Origin: Ferruginibacter sp.
GTDB lineage: Bacteria; Bacteroidota; Bacteroidia; Chitinophagales; Chitinophagaceae
DNA: 37,256 bases
Direction of reading: 5' to 3'
NCBI GenBank assembly: GCA_014379625.1
Contig: JACMLJ010000066.1
Span: forward strand, 1-37,256
Shown: one piece after another, positions 16,049 to 24,186 of the stretch
How the letters are laid out: each line of letters opens with the position of its first letter
How positions within the stretch are numbered: the stretch's first letter is position 1
The notes under the pieces: model-generated
Told to the model about the DNA's origin: nothing
The model's database searches: none
The model's input: the letters and a program-made list of their open reading frames with translations, nothing else
Translations under genes and position numbers: made by a program

Positions 16049-17659
16049 ATGGACAGAGATTTTCATATTGACGATTTTGAACGATTGCTGAGAGAAAAGT
16101 CGGACGAATTCAGGATGTACCCTTCCAAACGCATCTGGCACAGCATTTATAATAATATACATCCCGGGAGGAAATGGCCTTCCGTTGCCATGAGCATCAC
16201 CCTCATTTTTGCATTACTGATAATGGGGTACCTCAATACGGATACTACTTATTTGAACAAGCCTTATAAAATAGCTGGCGTTACGCAAGACCCAATTGAA
16301 CAAACAAATGCTCAATATATCGGCAAAAACCTTATTGACAATTCCGGCAATTTAAATGTACCTATCAGCACTATTGCAATTAAAAATACTGTAAAAGCGC
16401 CAGGTACTATCTCCGATAGCTATACCAATAACAATAGGAAAATAGCTGCTAATCTTCCAACTATGCCGATACTGCCTGTAATGCAACAACCATTCACTAC
16501 TGAAAATATAAATAGGGATACTAACGATGGTGGATATGACAAAATTAACAGCCCTGCAACTAATCAGTCTATTGACCCAGTTACCGCAGTAACTAATGCT
16601 ATGGCAGGGATAGCTGATGAAAAATTGGAAAATTCAGAAGTGAATTTGAAAGCGGGGGGTTATGATCATTCAGAGGCACAAATAACACAAATAACTTATG
16701 AGCAAAAAAGGGTAATTACTAATTTTGTGGATTTTGTTCCCGGTAATGATTTTTCTGTCAGGGACATCATTAAGCAGCAGGTAACCATAAATATCGGGGA
16801 CGGAAATTCCGGTGTTGAAAAGAATAATACTTTAGTAAATAAGAAAGATTTTATTTCAGCAGAGGACCGGGTCTGGATTGAAAATTATGCTTTATACAAC
16901 AGGCCTGCTACTAAAAGATGGGCCAACAAACTGGCCTGGCAAGTTTATGCCACTCCTTCAGTAGTATACAGGACGCTTTACAATGACCCAAATTTTGGTA
17001 ATACACCGAATGTTACCCCAATTGCCCCTTCTGCCGCTAACCAGGATATAAATAAAGCTGTAAAACATACACCATCCTTAGGTTTTGAAATCGGAACGGG
17101 AATGCAATATTCAATTTTTAAGGGAGTTAAACTAAAAGCCGGTTTACAATTAAACTACACACGTTACAATGCTGATGCATTTCAAAATTCACATCCGTTT
17201 GCAACCCGCTTAACCATGCATGATTTCAATACCAGCTTGTCATACGAGGTGTACAAAACAACCCAGTTCTCCAATAAAAACGGGCTTGAGGCAGTGAAAC
17301 TTCATAATGAGACTTTCCAGGTATCTTTACCCCTCGGCACAGACCTGAAGCTGGTCGGTACTGATAACTTACAATGGAACTTAGGTTTAACTATTCAGCC
17401 TACTTATGTAGCAGGTGGTAAATCTTACCTTATTTCTTCAGACAGGCGCAATTATGTAAAGGAAAGCTCTTTAATAAACAAGTGGAATTTGAATGCTGGA
17501 TTTGAAACTTTTATCACCTATAAATCCAACGGGTTCACTTACCAGGTAGGTCCGCAATTTCGTACCCAGCTATTTTCAACTAACAGCAGGAAATATGCTG
17601 TAGAAGAAAAACTTGTAAACTATGGATTAAAATTTGGTGTATCTAAAACCTTGAAATGA
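16049..17659 (+). CDS. Single-pass protein with barrel-like C-terminus, putative anti-sigma partner
   Basis: A 536-residue protein of unknown function. It has a cytoplasmic-looking N-terminus (1-43; FERLLREKSDEFRMYPSKRI at 10-29), one hydrophobic helix (44-61, VAMSITLIFALLIMGY), a long Asn/Thr-rich low-complexity stretch (about 65-230), and a C-terminal region (about 300-536) of alternating strands, for example WQVYATPSVVYRTLY, LGFEIGTGMQYSIF, VKLKAGLQLNYTRY and FTYQVGPQFRTQLF. That last part resembles the small outer-membrane barrel (PorT/OMP_b-brl) families. Directly following an ECF sigma gene, it is likely the membrane partner that holds or releases the sigma factor. No zinc-binding anti-sigma motif is present. 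How one protein can cross the inner membrane and also carry barrel-like strands is unresolved. Confidence 0.7.
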   Translation: MDRDFHIDDFERLLREKSDEFRMYPSKRIWHSIYNNIHPGRKWPSVAMSITLIFALLIMGYLNTDTTYLNKPYKIAGVTQDPIEQTNAQYIGKNLIDNSGNLNVPISTIAIKNTVKAPGTISDSYTNNNRKIAANLPTMPILPVMQQPFTTENINRDTNDGGYDKINSPATNQSIDPVTAVTNAMAGIADEKLENSEVNLKAGGYDHSEAQITQITYEQKRVITNFVDFVPGNDFSVRDIIKQQVTINIGDGNSGVEKNNTLVNKKDFISAEDRVWIENYALYNRPATKRWANKLAWQVYATPSVVYRTLYNDPNFGNTPNVTPIAPSAANQDINKAVKHTPSLGFEIGTGMQYSIFKGVKLKAGLQLNYTRYNADAFQNSHPFATRLTMHDFNTSLSYEVYKTTQFSNKNGLEAVKLHNETFQVSLPLGTDLKLVGTDNLQWNLGLTIQPTYVAGGKSYLISSDRRNYVKESSLINKWNLNAGFETFITYKSNGFTYQVGPQFRTQLFSTNSRKYAVEEKLVNYGLKFGVSKTLK

Positions 17660-17730
17660 TAATTCCCCCTAAATTAATTGAAGACGATTCTGTTCTTTAA
17701 ATACTGTTTACATAGTATCTCTTTTAAATT

Positions 17731-17763
17731 AGCCGCTGCTTCGTACCCTGTAGCGGCTCTTTG
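17731..17763 (+). terminator. Probable terminator after ECF operon
   Basis: Stem AGCCGCTGC (17731-17739) with GTAGCGGCT (17750-17758), nine pairs including one wobble, 10-base loop, followed by the interrupted T-rich CTTTG. The T-run is poor, so termination may be partial. It overlaps the -33 box of the next promoter. Confidence 0.55.
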
Positions 17764-17790
17764 TTGTAATCAGCATTCTATCTATTTTTG
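17760..17790 (+). promoter_or_regulatory. Consensus promoter of lipoprotein gene
   Basis: TTTG (17760-17763), a 19-base spacer, then TATTTTTG (17783-17790): an exact match to the Bacteroidota TTTG-N19-TAnnTTTG promoter. The -7 element ends four bases before the ATG at 17795, so the transcript should be leaderless or nearly so. It also fixes the start codon, since the upstream TTG in frame (17678) would lie before the promoter. Confidence 0.75.
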
Positions 17791-17794
17791 CGAT

Positions 17795-18403
17795 ATGAAA
17801 AAATACTGTATCACTGCATTAAGTATCTTCATTTTGCAAAGTTGCTCCCATTCCAATAAAAGAACAGCACCCCCGAGAGATACCATTGCTGCAACCGACT
17901 CTTTTTTCCCTGTTACATCATTCATTAAAGGCCAAATAATTACCCTCGGTTCCTTACCGGTTACGCCTTTGCAGCTAACCACCATTAATGAAAAAACGGA
18001 TTCCTTATGGATTCCTAAAAAAGAGTTAATGCCATTGCTTCTTCCATTTCTTACACCCGTGATTAATGAAACAAACTTTACCAAATATTTTAAGGAAACA
18101 AAATTTAAAGATCAGACTATAAATGCGATTACTTTCACCTACGATCCAATAAATATAATTCCCGATTCCATTACATTGCGCCGGTGGGATGTGTATATCG
18201 ACCCCGAGACAGGCAATGTTATCAAAGTATTCATAGTAAAGAATATCAAAGAATATAATCAAATCTTTACTCAGCAACTTACCTGGAAAGCCAATAAACT
18301 GGCGAAAATTACCACTATTCTTAATAAACCTGGTGGCGATTCGGAATTAATAAAGGAAGTGGTTTTTATTTGGGATTTTGCGGACTCCCCTAACAGGCAA
18401 TAA
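17795..18403 (+). CDS. Putative lipoprotein of unknown function
   Basis: A 202-residue protein with a lipoprotein signal: MKKYCITALSIFILQSC, Cys17 being the probable lipidated residue. The mature part starts with a Ser/Thr/Pro-rich linker, followed by a mixed alpha/beta domain with SLWIPKKELMPLLLPFLTPV (71-90 region) and strands such as INAITFTYDP, WDVYIDPETGNVIKVFIV and QLTWKANKLAKITTIL. The WDVYIDPETGNV segment suggests a beta-sandwich repeat, but I do not recognise the family. It should sit in the periplasm or outer membrane. It has its own consensus promoter downstream of the ECF operon hairpin, so it is probably transcribed alone or in addition to the operon. Confidence 0.7.
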   Translation: MKKYCITALSIFILQSCSHSNKRTAPPRDTIAATDSFFPVTSFIKGQIITLGSLPVTPLQLTTINEKTDSLWIPKKELMPLLLPFLTPVINETNFTKYFKETKFKDQTINAITFTYDPINIIPDSITLRRWDVYIDPETGNVIKVFIVKNIKEYNQIFTQQLTWKANKLAKITTILNKPGGDSELIKEVVFIWDFADSPNRQ

Positions 18404-18540
18404 CAGCATTTTTGCAGCAGGCACTATCGGTTTTTTTTTAATAATATCCAGTATATACGATAATTTTGAATACTCCCTGAAATGTTAGACATGGCATATT
18501 AATTTTGGATATTTAATTACAGGTTATAGTTAATTGTATA

Positions 18541-20358
18541 ATGACACAACAGGAATTTTCTGCCATCGCAAATACCATCCCGTTACAGGCCGGCATTTAT
18601 AAATACTATGATGCGGCCAGCGAATTGTTGTATGTTGGCAAAGCAAAAAGTCTGCGTAAAAGAGTAAGTTCTTATTTTTCAAAATCCTATACCAATTATA
18701 AAACTCATGAACTGGTTCAACGGATCCGCAAGATTGAATTTACGATCGTGAATAGTGAGCAGGATGCATTTTTATTGGAGAATTCATTAATAAAAAATTT
18801 TCAGCCGCTCTTTAATATCAATCTGAAAGATGATAAAACCTATCCCTATATTGTCATTAAAAATGAACCTTTCTCCAGGGTATTTTTTACCAGGAAAAAA
18901 ATCAATGACGGATCACAGTACCTGGGCCCATATACTTCTGTAGGCAAAGTAAGGGAGTTGCTTAACTTTATCAAACAAAATATCCAGTTACGCAGTTGCA
19001 AGCTTAATCTTTCCCAAATTAATATTGAAAAACGGAAATTCAAAGTATGTTTAGAGTATCACCTCGGTAACTGCAAAGGCCCCTGTGAGGGATTACAATC
19101 CATAACAGATTATAATGAAGGGATAGACCGATTAAAAAATTTATTGAAAGGAAACCTGTCTCCAGTTATCCAGCATTTTAAATTGGAAATGCAGCATGAG
19201 GTGCAACGGCTTGAATTTGAAAAAGCGGAAGTAATAAAAAAAAAACTGGATCACCTGCAAATTTATAAGGCCAGGTCTACCATTGTAAATGAACGTACCG
19301 GTACGGTTGATGTGTTCAGCATTCTGGAAGAAGGCGATACGGCCTATGTAAATTACCTGGCAGTTAATAACGGAACCATCGTACTAACGAAAACCATTAC
19401 CCTAAAAAAGAAATTGGATGAGCCTGCGGCGGAAGTATTGAGTTTTGCCATTGCCCAGTTAAGAGATACGTTTAACAGCGATGCAAATGAAATGGTTATC
19501 CCTTTTACGATCGATTACCCGCAAAAAGAAATTACAGTTACCATACCGCAGGCGGGTGATAAGAAGAAACTGCTTGAACTTTCTGAAAAAAATGTGAATT
19601 ACTTTAAGGAGGAGCTTAAGAAAAACAAAATTTTATTACTGGAAGACAAAACATCCCTTGAGATCAAGGATGTTCTCCTACAATTGCAAAAAGACCTGAG
19701 ACTTAAAGAGATTCCCACTTATATTGAATGTTTTGACAATTCTAATTTCCAGGGAAGCTACCCGGTTTCAGCGATGGTATGTTTTAAAAACGGCCAGCCA
19801 AGTAAAAATGATTACAGGAGGTTTAATGTTAAAACGGTAAAAGGCATTAATGATTTTGCCACAATGACTGAAGTAGTTTACCGCCGTTATAAACGCCTTT
19901 CTGAAGAGCAAAAGCCGTTTCCGCAATTAGTGATTATTGATGGGGGTAAGGGTCAATTAAGTGCCGCGATGGAGAGCATAAAGAATTTAGGCCTTGAAGG
20001 TAAAACCACGCTGGTTGGACTGGCAAAAAAAGAAGAAGAGCTTTTTTTTCATGGTGACCAGGAATCCAGAAAATTAGCCTGGGATAGTGAGAGCCTCAAA
20101 TTGATCAGGAGGATACGCGATGAAGTTCACCGCTTTGGTATCAGTTTTCACCGCAACCAGCGAAGTAAGGGCAGTTTTAAAAATGAAATGGAGCAAATAA
20201 ATGGTATTGGGAAAACTACCATTGATATGCTTTTAAAAAAATTTAAATCAGTAAAAAATATAAGGGAGAAATCGTTAAAAGAACTGGCCGATATCATCGG
20301 TATTTCAAAAGCTACAATAATAAAAGATTATTTTATTACATCCAATATTTCACATTAG
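18541..20358 (+). CDS. uvrC: Excinuclease ABC subunit C
   Basis: A 605-residue nucleotide-excision-repair nuclease that cuts damaged DNA on both sides of a lesion in complex with UvrB. Domains in order: GIY-YIG nuclease (about 13-95, GIY at 18-20 and YVGK at 31-34); a cysteine cluster region with RSCKLNL and VCLEYHLGNCKGPC; the UVR helix pair that binds UvrB (about 205-240, LEFEKAEVIKKKLDHLQIY); the RNase H-like nuclease with ECFDNSNFQGS and LVIIDGGKGQLSAA; and two helix-hairpin-helix motifs at the end (INGIGKTTIDMLLKKF and LADIIGISKATIIKDYF). Length is normal. Two TAATTTTG elements lie upstream (18461-18468 and 18500-18507), neither with a good -33 box. Confidence 0.98.
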   Translation: MTQQEFSAIANTIPLQAGIYKYYDAASELLYVGKAKSLRKRVSSYFSKSYTNYKTHELVQRIRKIEFTIVNSEQDAFLLENSLIKNFQPLFNINLKDDKTYPYIVIKNEPFSRVFFTRKKINDGSQYLGPYTSVGKVRELLNFIKQNIQLRSCKLNLSQINIEKRKFKVCLEYHLGNCKGPCEGLQSITDYNEGIDRLKNLLKGNLSPVIQHFKLEMQHEVQRLEFEKAEVIKKKLDHLQIYKARSTIVNERTGTVDVFSILEEGDTAYVNYLAVNNGTIVLTKTITLKKKLDEPAAEVLSFAIAQLRDTFNSDANEMVIPFTIDYPQKEITVTIPQAGDKKKLLELSEKNVNYFKEELKKNKILLLEDKTSLEIKDVLLQLQKDLRLKEIPTYIECFDNSNFQGSYPVSAMVCFKNGQPSKNDYRRFNVKTVKGINDFATMTEVVYRRYKRLSEEQKPFPQLVIIDGGKGQLSAAMESIKNLGLEGKTTLVGLAKKEEELFFHGDQESRKLAWDSESLKLIRRIRDEVHRFGISFHRNQRSKGSFKNEMEQINGIGKTTIDMLLKKFKSVKNIREKSLKELADIIGISKATIIKDYFITSNISH

Positions 20359-20466
20359 AGCAGCCAGATAATAAAAAAAGGGCCAGGATAAAAATCCAGC
20401 CCCGCTTTAAAATCCAATATCCTATGAAAAACCATGGCAAATATAGGCAAGATTCCGGCACTGCAT

Positions 20467-20489
20467 ATACCCTAAAGAGGGTATTTTTT
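20467..20489 (+). terminator. Terminator of uvrC
   Basis: Perfect 7-base stem ATACCCT (20467-20473) and AGGGTAT (20478-20484), 4-base loop AAAG, followed by TTTTT. It is 108 bases after the uvrC stop codon. A weaker hairpin around 20382-20401 (GGAT/ATCC core) lies before it. Confidence 0.75.
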
Positions 20490-20557
20490 AAACTATTGTT
20501 TTTATGTAATAAATGTTTATATCCTTAATGCAATGGCCAAAACATTTGGTTTTTAAT

Positions 20558-20590
20558 AAAAAAGCCCCCAGATAAATTGGGGGCTTTTTT
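20558..20590. terminator. Bidirectional terminator between uvrC and gldN
   Basis: Stem GCCCCCA (20564-20570) and TGGGGGC (20578-20584) with a 7-base loop, flanked by six A on the left and six T on the right, so the A/T tracts extend the stem. It serves both converging units; on the minus strand it lies 22 bases after the gldN stop codon. Confidence 0.9.
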
Positions 20591-20612
20591 ATTATATTTT
20601 AAAATCAGATAA

Positions 20613-21653
20613 TTAATAACTCCATAAATCCTGTTCGTAATTAAATATCTTTTCTTTAATTCTCTCACCTTCCAGCAATTGGAAAATTCCATTCTCTACT
20701 AAACCTTTTTGCTCCTTGATTGGCCTGTTAAATGGATTATCCAGCGTACTTTTAATAATACGCCCGCTAAACATCCTGGTTTCAAATAATTCTTCCCAAC
20801 TCATCCTTGCACCAAAATTCTTACCATTGTATACTTCATATTTAGCAAATATTGGTCTCATATCCGGGTAATACACCCAAAACAATTCTGATTCACCCAA
20901 ATCAACACCGGTAGATGTAATGACTCTTTTTATAGGAGCAATACCCAATATTCTCCAAAAAAGACGTGAACTTTCTTTATCAAAAATCACTTCTTCTTTA
21001 ATCCTGAACTTATAAAATGAATCCAGGTTCACTTCCCTTACTACTTCTCTGGTACCACTTTTATTTCCCAAAGAATCAAATATATCAACAATCTCAATAC
21101 CTCCGGAAATTTTTTCAGCTACCTGGCCAATCGTCAAAGGAGTTGTAAACCTGTCATCAATAGCATCGAATACCGTTACTAAACTGTCCTGGATAGCTTT
21201 CATCAGAATGGAGATGAACCTTTGGTCGCCGTTGTTTTCAACAGAAGCATACCGGAACGGTAAATTCATTTTTTCCCGCGTATCAATTTCGCGCCAGATT
21301 TTATGACGGTAAACAGCATCATCTACCCTGATATGTTCGTATTCAAGCGGTGTCCTGTCGCGGATATCCTTTGTTTCTACTGCTTCATCCGGCCGAAGCG
21401 ATTTTTTAATTTTTGGTATCGGCAAACTATCTACTCTTGGAGCCGGGGGAGCCGCAACCACCACCGAAGGCAAAGAATCAATCTGTGCAGTGGGTGTTAT
21501 TTTAGCTTTTGTTTTACTCCGGGTTGTTTTTGTAGTATTAGTACGCTTTTGTACGGTACGTTTTTTTACCGGTTTCTTCTGCGCCTGTGTTACGGTTATG
21601 CCAAGACACATAAAAACAAATACTAAAACCAATTTTACAGAATGCTTTATCAT
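20613..21653 (-). CDS. gldN: Gliding motility/type IX secretion protein GldN
   Basis: A 346-residue periplasmic protein of the GldN/PorN family, last gene of the gldKLMN block. The N-terminus is a signal peptide ending near VTQAQ (about residue 25), followed by a basic Lys/Arg/Thr-rich linker (26-55) and a Pro-rich stretch. The conserved core begins near DRTPLEYEHIRVDDAVYRHK (98-117) and includes KIWREIDTREKMNLPFRY, the long GMSW-like region ARMSWEELFETRMFSGRII and a C-terminus ending in YEQDLWSY. GldN associates with GldK to make a ring-shaped complex under the outer membrane in model species. It starts 22 bases after the gldM stop codon, with no promoter between, and ends at a strong terminator. 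Confidence 0.95.
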   Translation of the reverse strand: MIKHSVKLVLVFVFMCLGITVTQAQKKPVKKRTVQKRTNTTKTTRSKTKAKITPTAQIDSLPSVVVAAPPAPRVDSLPIPKIKKSLRPDEAVETKDIRDRTPLEYEHIRVDDAVYRHKIWREIDTREKMNLPFRYASVENNGDQRFISILMKAIQDSLVTVFDAIDDRFTTPLTIGQVAEKISGGIEIVDIFDSLGNKSGTREVVREVNLDSFYKFRIKEEVIFDKESSRLFWRILGIAPIKRVITSTGVDLGESELFWVYYPDMRPIFAKYEVYNGKNFGARMSWEELFETRMFSGRIIKSTLDNPFNRPIKEQKGLVENGIFQLLEGERIKEKIFNYEQDLWSY

Positions 21654-21675
21654 AGCATGAATATTTTAAGTAAGT

Positions 21676-23184
21676 TTAATATAACACAATACCTACTCCC
21701 TGTATGGTACGTTGCTTGCCATCAGGCCCCTGAACTTTAACATTGTCAAAAGTAATACTGGTACCTGGACCGGCTCTTTGCATTAACGCATTAAGCGGTG
21801 TTAAATTGTTTCCGTTCAATGTTGCTGTCTGAACATTTGCAAAATTTGCTCCCGAAAAATAAACCGTGGCGTTCACTACACTGAAATTGGCCGCAAAATC
21901 AAAATTCTCCAGTTCTGCCCGGCAATATTGCTGGTTTTTAAAACTACCCGCCGTCATCCTTGTTCCACCTGGACCAACTTTAAATACAGGGTTGGGAATT
22001 TCTTTAACTCTAAATTCGAATGGCGTCGTCTTTCCATCTGCGGTAACAGTTATTGAAGCCTTGCCCGGAGTTGAAACCCTTACTACCCTGTTTCCATTAG
22101 AACCACTTAAGGTTCCACCGGCTATAGTTACATTTGTTTTATCCCAACCAGACCCGGAAGATATTGTGATAGGATTATCTACGCCTATATAAAATACATT
22201 CATTTTATCCAGCATAATAGCAGCCCCACCTGGTGTACCCACTACATATTCCACTTCTTCAGTTTTTGTTTGTGGTATCCCGTCCTGGTCGAGGTAACGT
22301 ATGGTTACAGGCACTTTGCGTATCCCTGATCCGCTTGCCAAAACCTTGTAAGTTCCCTTACCATCAACTACAGGAACACCTGATCCCCCAATAGAAATTT
22401 GGGGCTGGGCCGCAGAACTGTAAGCCCCGATACCTGCCGTGATGGATATTTCCTGGCCGGGCATTACATAATTAGAACTTTGTCCTACCAATACACCCGT
22501 CTTATCAAATTTTACAATAACCGCCCCAATTTGTTCATGGCAAAAAGTAACTACCTGGTTTTCTGCATTCTTAATATTGTTTTGAAATTTACTCAGCAAG
22601 GTTAATCCTGCTACAGTAGGTGTCATATGAAAATAAGCATTTGTAAAATCCTTTTTCGATCCATCCTGGCCAATTGGGGGATCTACATCCACAGGAAGTG
22701 TTTTCTCAAACTTTGCTTTTATCAAAGGATCAATTTTAAGCATGGCTTCTTTATATGCTTTAAGCCTTGCTTCCAGTTCTTTACCCTTACCCTGCGTTCC
22801 AAATACATTTGAAGCAGCTTCCAGGTTATCTTCTTTGAAGGATTCCTTTCCATCCACCATCTCCAGGTCGGCGGCTTTTTTCAGATCCTTTTTCAGCCCC
22901 TCTATATAATTGGTCATTTGGTCCGACAATGCTTTAGCCTGCTCAGCCTTAGGTTGCCATATTTGTGCTTTTTCTTTTGTTTTGTCATCGGCGAGTTTAT
23001 CACTCAATGATTTATATAATGTGCCATTTGCAACAGCAAGGTTATTGCTTGAATTTTGCAGGCTAACATCAACCACTTTAAAGGCATTCAAAATTTCACT
23101 TGATACATTAAGTGCCAACAATGCTGTTAACACAAGATACATCAGGTTGATCATCTTCTGCCGGGGCTCTCTAGGTAAAGCCAT
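21676..23184 (-). CDS. gldM: Gliding motility/type IX secretion motor protein GldM
   Basis: A 502-residue protein with one N-terminal membrane helix (about 11-27, INLMYLVLTALLALNV) and a long periplasmic part. The N-terminus MALPREPRQKMINLMYLVLT is highly typical. The periplasmic region forms a helical bundle domain (about 35-200) followed by beta-rich D2-D4 domains, with LVGQSSNYVMPGQEISITAG (near 235-255) and a Gly-rich series of strands to residue 502. GldM is the shaft of the proton-driven motor, pairing with GldL in the inner membrane and reaching GldK/N at the outer membrane. It lies 113 bases after gldL and is almost certainly in the same transcript. Confidence 0.97.
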   Translation of the reverse strand: MALPREPRQKMINLMYLVLTALLALNVSSEILNAFKVVDVSLQNSSNNLAVANGTLYKSLSDKLADDKTKEKAQIWQPKAEQAKALSDQMTNYIEGLKKDLKKAADLEMVDGKESFKEDNLEAASNVFGTQGKGKELEARLKAYKEAMLKIDPLIKAKFEKTLPVDVDPPIGQDGSKKDFTNAYFHMTPTVAGLTLLSKFQNNIKNAENQVVTFCHEQIGAVIVKFDKTGVLVGQSSNYVMPGQEISITAGIGAYSSAAQPQISIGGSGVPVVDGKGTYKVLASGSGIRKVPVTIRYLDQDGIPQTKTEEVEYVVGTPGGAAIMLDKMNVFYIGVDNPITISSGSGWDKTNVTIAGGTLSGSNGNRVVRVSTPGKASITVTADGKTTPFEFRVKEIPNPVFKVGPGGTRMTAGSFKNQQYCRAELENFDFAANFSVVNATVYFSGANFANVQTATLNGNNLTPLNALMQRAGPGTSITFDNVKVQGPDGKQRTIQGVGIVLY

Positions 23185-23297
23185 AGTATTTCAGATTTAC
23201 GATTGTTTTAATGAATTGTTTACTTCCTTTATTCATCAGATGTAACGAAATACATTTTGCTGGTTTCGTTAAAGAGGATCAATAAAAATTTGTTATG

Positions 23298-24062
23298 CTA
23301 ATTTTTTACCTGCATTGCACTCAGCATATTACCATATACCGAGTTTAGTTTGCCGAGGTTACCCGCCAATAAACTTATTTGATCTTTTGCTTTGTGGGCG
23401 TCATCCACACTATTCATCATCGCGCTGCTTGCTTCAGCCATTTTGCCATAAAAACTATTTAATGCTTTCAGGTGATTATTACTTTCTTTCAATTCCAATT
23501 CGTAAATCGTATTTAAACTACCAAGGTTTTTGGTCAGCACCTGTACCTGCTCGTGAAATCCTTTAGCACTTTCTGATGCGTTGTTAAATGAAGCCATTGT
23601 AGAAGCGCTATTGTTAAATGCTGTTGCCATTGTTGTAATAGCTGCAGTTGCCTCCTTGGTTTTACTACCAAATTCGCTGGTTGTTTTTACAACATCACCA
23701 ATATCGGTCAACCCACCTACGGTTGTACCTAATTTGGAAAAGCTATCACCCAGTTTTTTTAAATTGGTTGGTGTAATATCTGCCTCCTGGAACATTTTGT
23801 CCATGCTCTTTAACGCAGGGTTACCTGTTTCAAGTGGCACAGTTACCGGTGAATGATGAGGTTCAGGAGGTGGTGCAAATACATATAATAATGCATAAGC
23901 GAGGAACACGGCAGCTTCCACGTATAAACCGATTCTCAACCAGTTATCAGCACCCGGGGCATGGGTAATTTTGAAAAGTGCACCTAATAATACCGGCACA
24001 GCAGCCGCAGATACAAAAATGTTAAGAATACGATCGACGGGGCGAGATTGACCTGCAGCCAT
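23298..24062 (-). CDS. gldL: Gliding motility/type IX secretion motor protein GldL
   Basis: A 254-residue inner-membrane protein with two N-terminal transmembrane helices (about 11-28 and 42-62) and a long cytoplasmic helical C-terminus. Family marks are GALFKITHAPGADNWLRIGL between the helices (22-41), which holds the charged/polar residues of the conserved GldL core, and YALLYVFAPPPEPHH. GldL forms the pentameric stator-like ring around two GldM helices and converts proton flow into motion. The cytoplasmic part contains several heptad-like segments rich in Asn, Ser and Lys. It lies 124 bases downstream of gldK; the gap contains a small hairpin next to the gldK stop (24170-24186) without a T-run. 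Confidence 0.96.
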   Translation of the reverse strand: MAAGQSRPVDRILNIFVSAAAVPVLLGALFKITHAPGADNWLRIGLYVEAAVFLAYALLYVFAPPPEPHHSPVTVPLETGNPALKSMDKMFQEADITPTNLKKLGDSFSKLGTTVGGLTDIGDVVKTTSEFGSKTKEATAAITTMATAFNNSASTMASFNNASESAKGFHEQVQVLTKNLGSLNTIYELELKESNNHLKALNSFYGKMAEASSAMMNSVDDAHKAKDQISLLAGNLGKLNSVYGNMLSAMQVKN

Positions 24063-24186
24063 AATTTTTTGAATTTTAAAGTTTTAATTGAGGGGTTTGT
24101 TTTCTTTATTAATACGCATTATTCTGTCACCTTATAAATTATTCATAAGTATTTTCTCATACGTATGTTTAGTTTTTGGGAAACTA

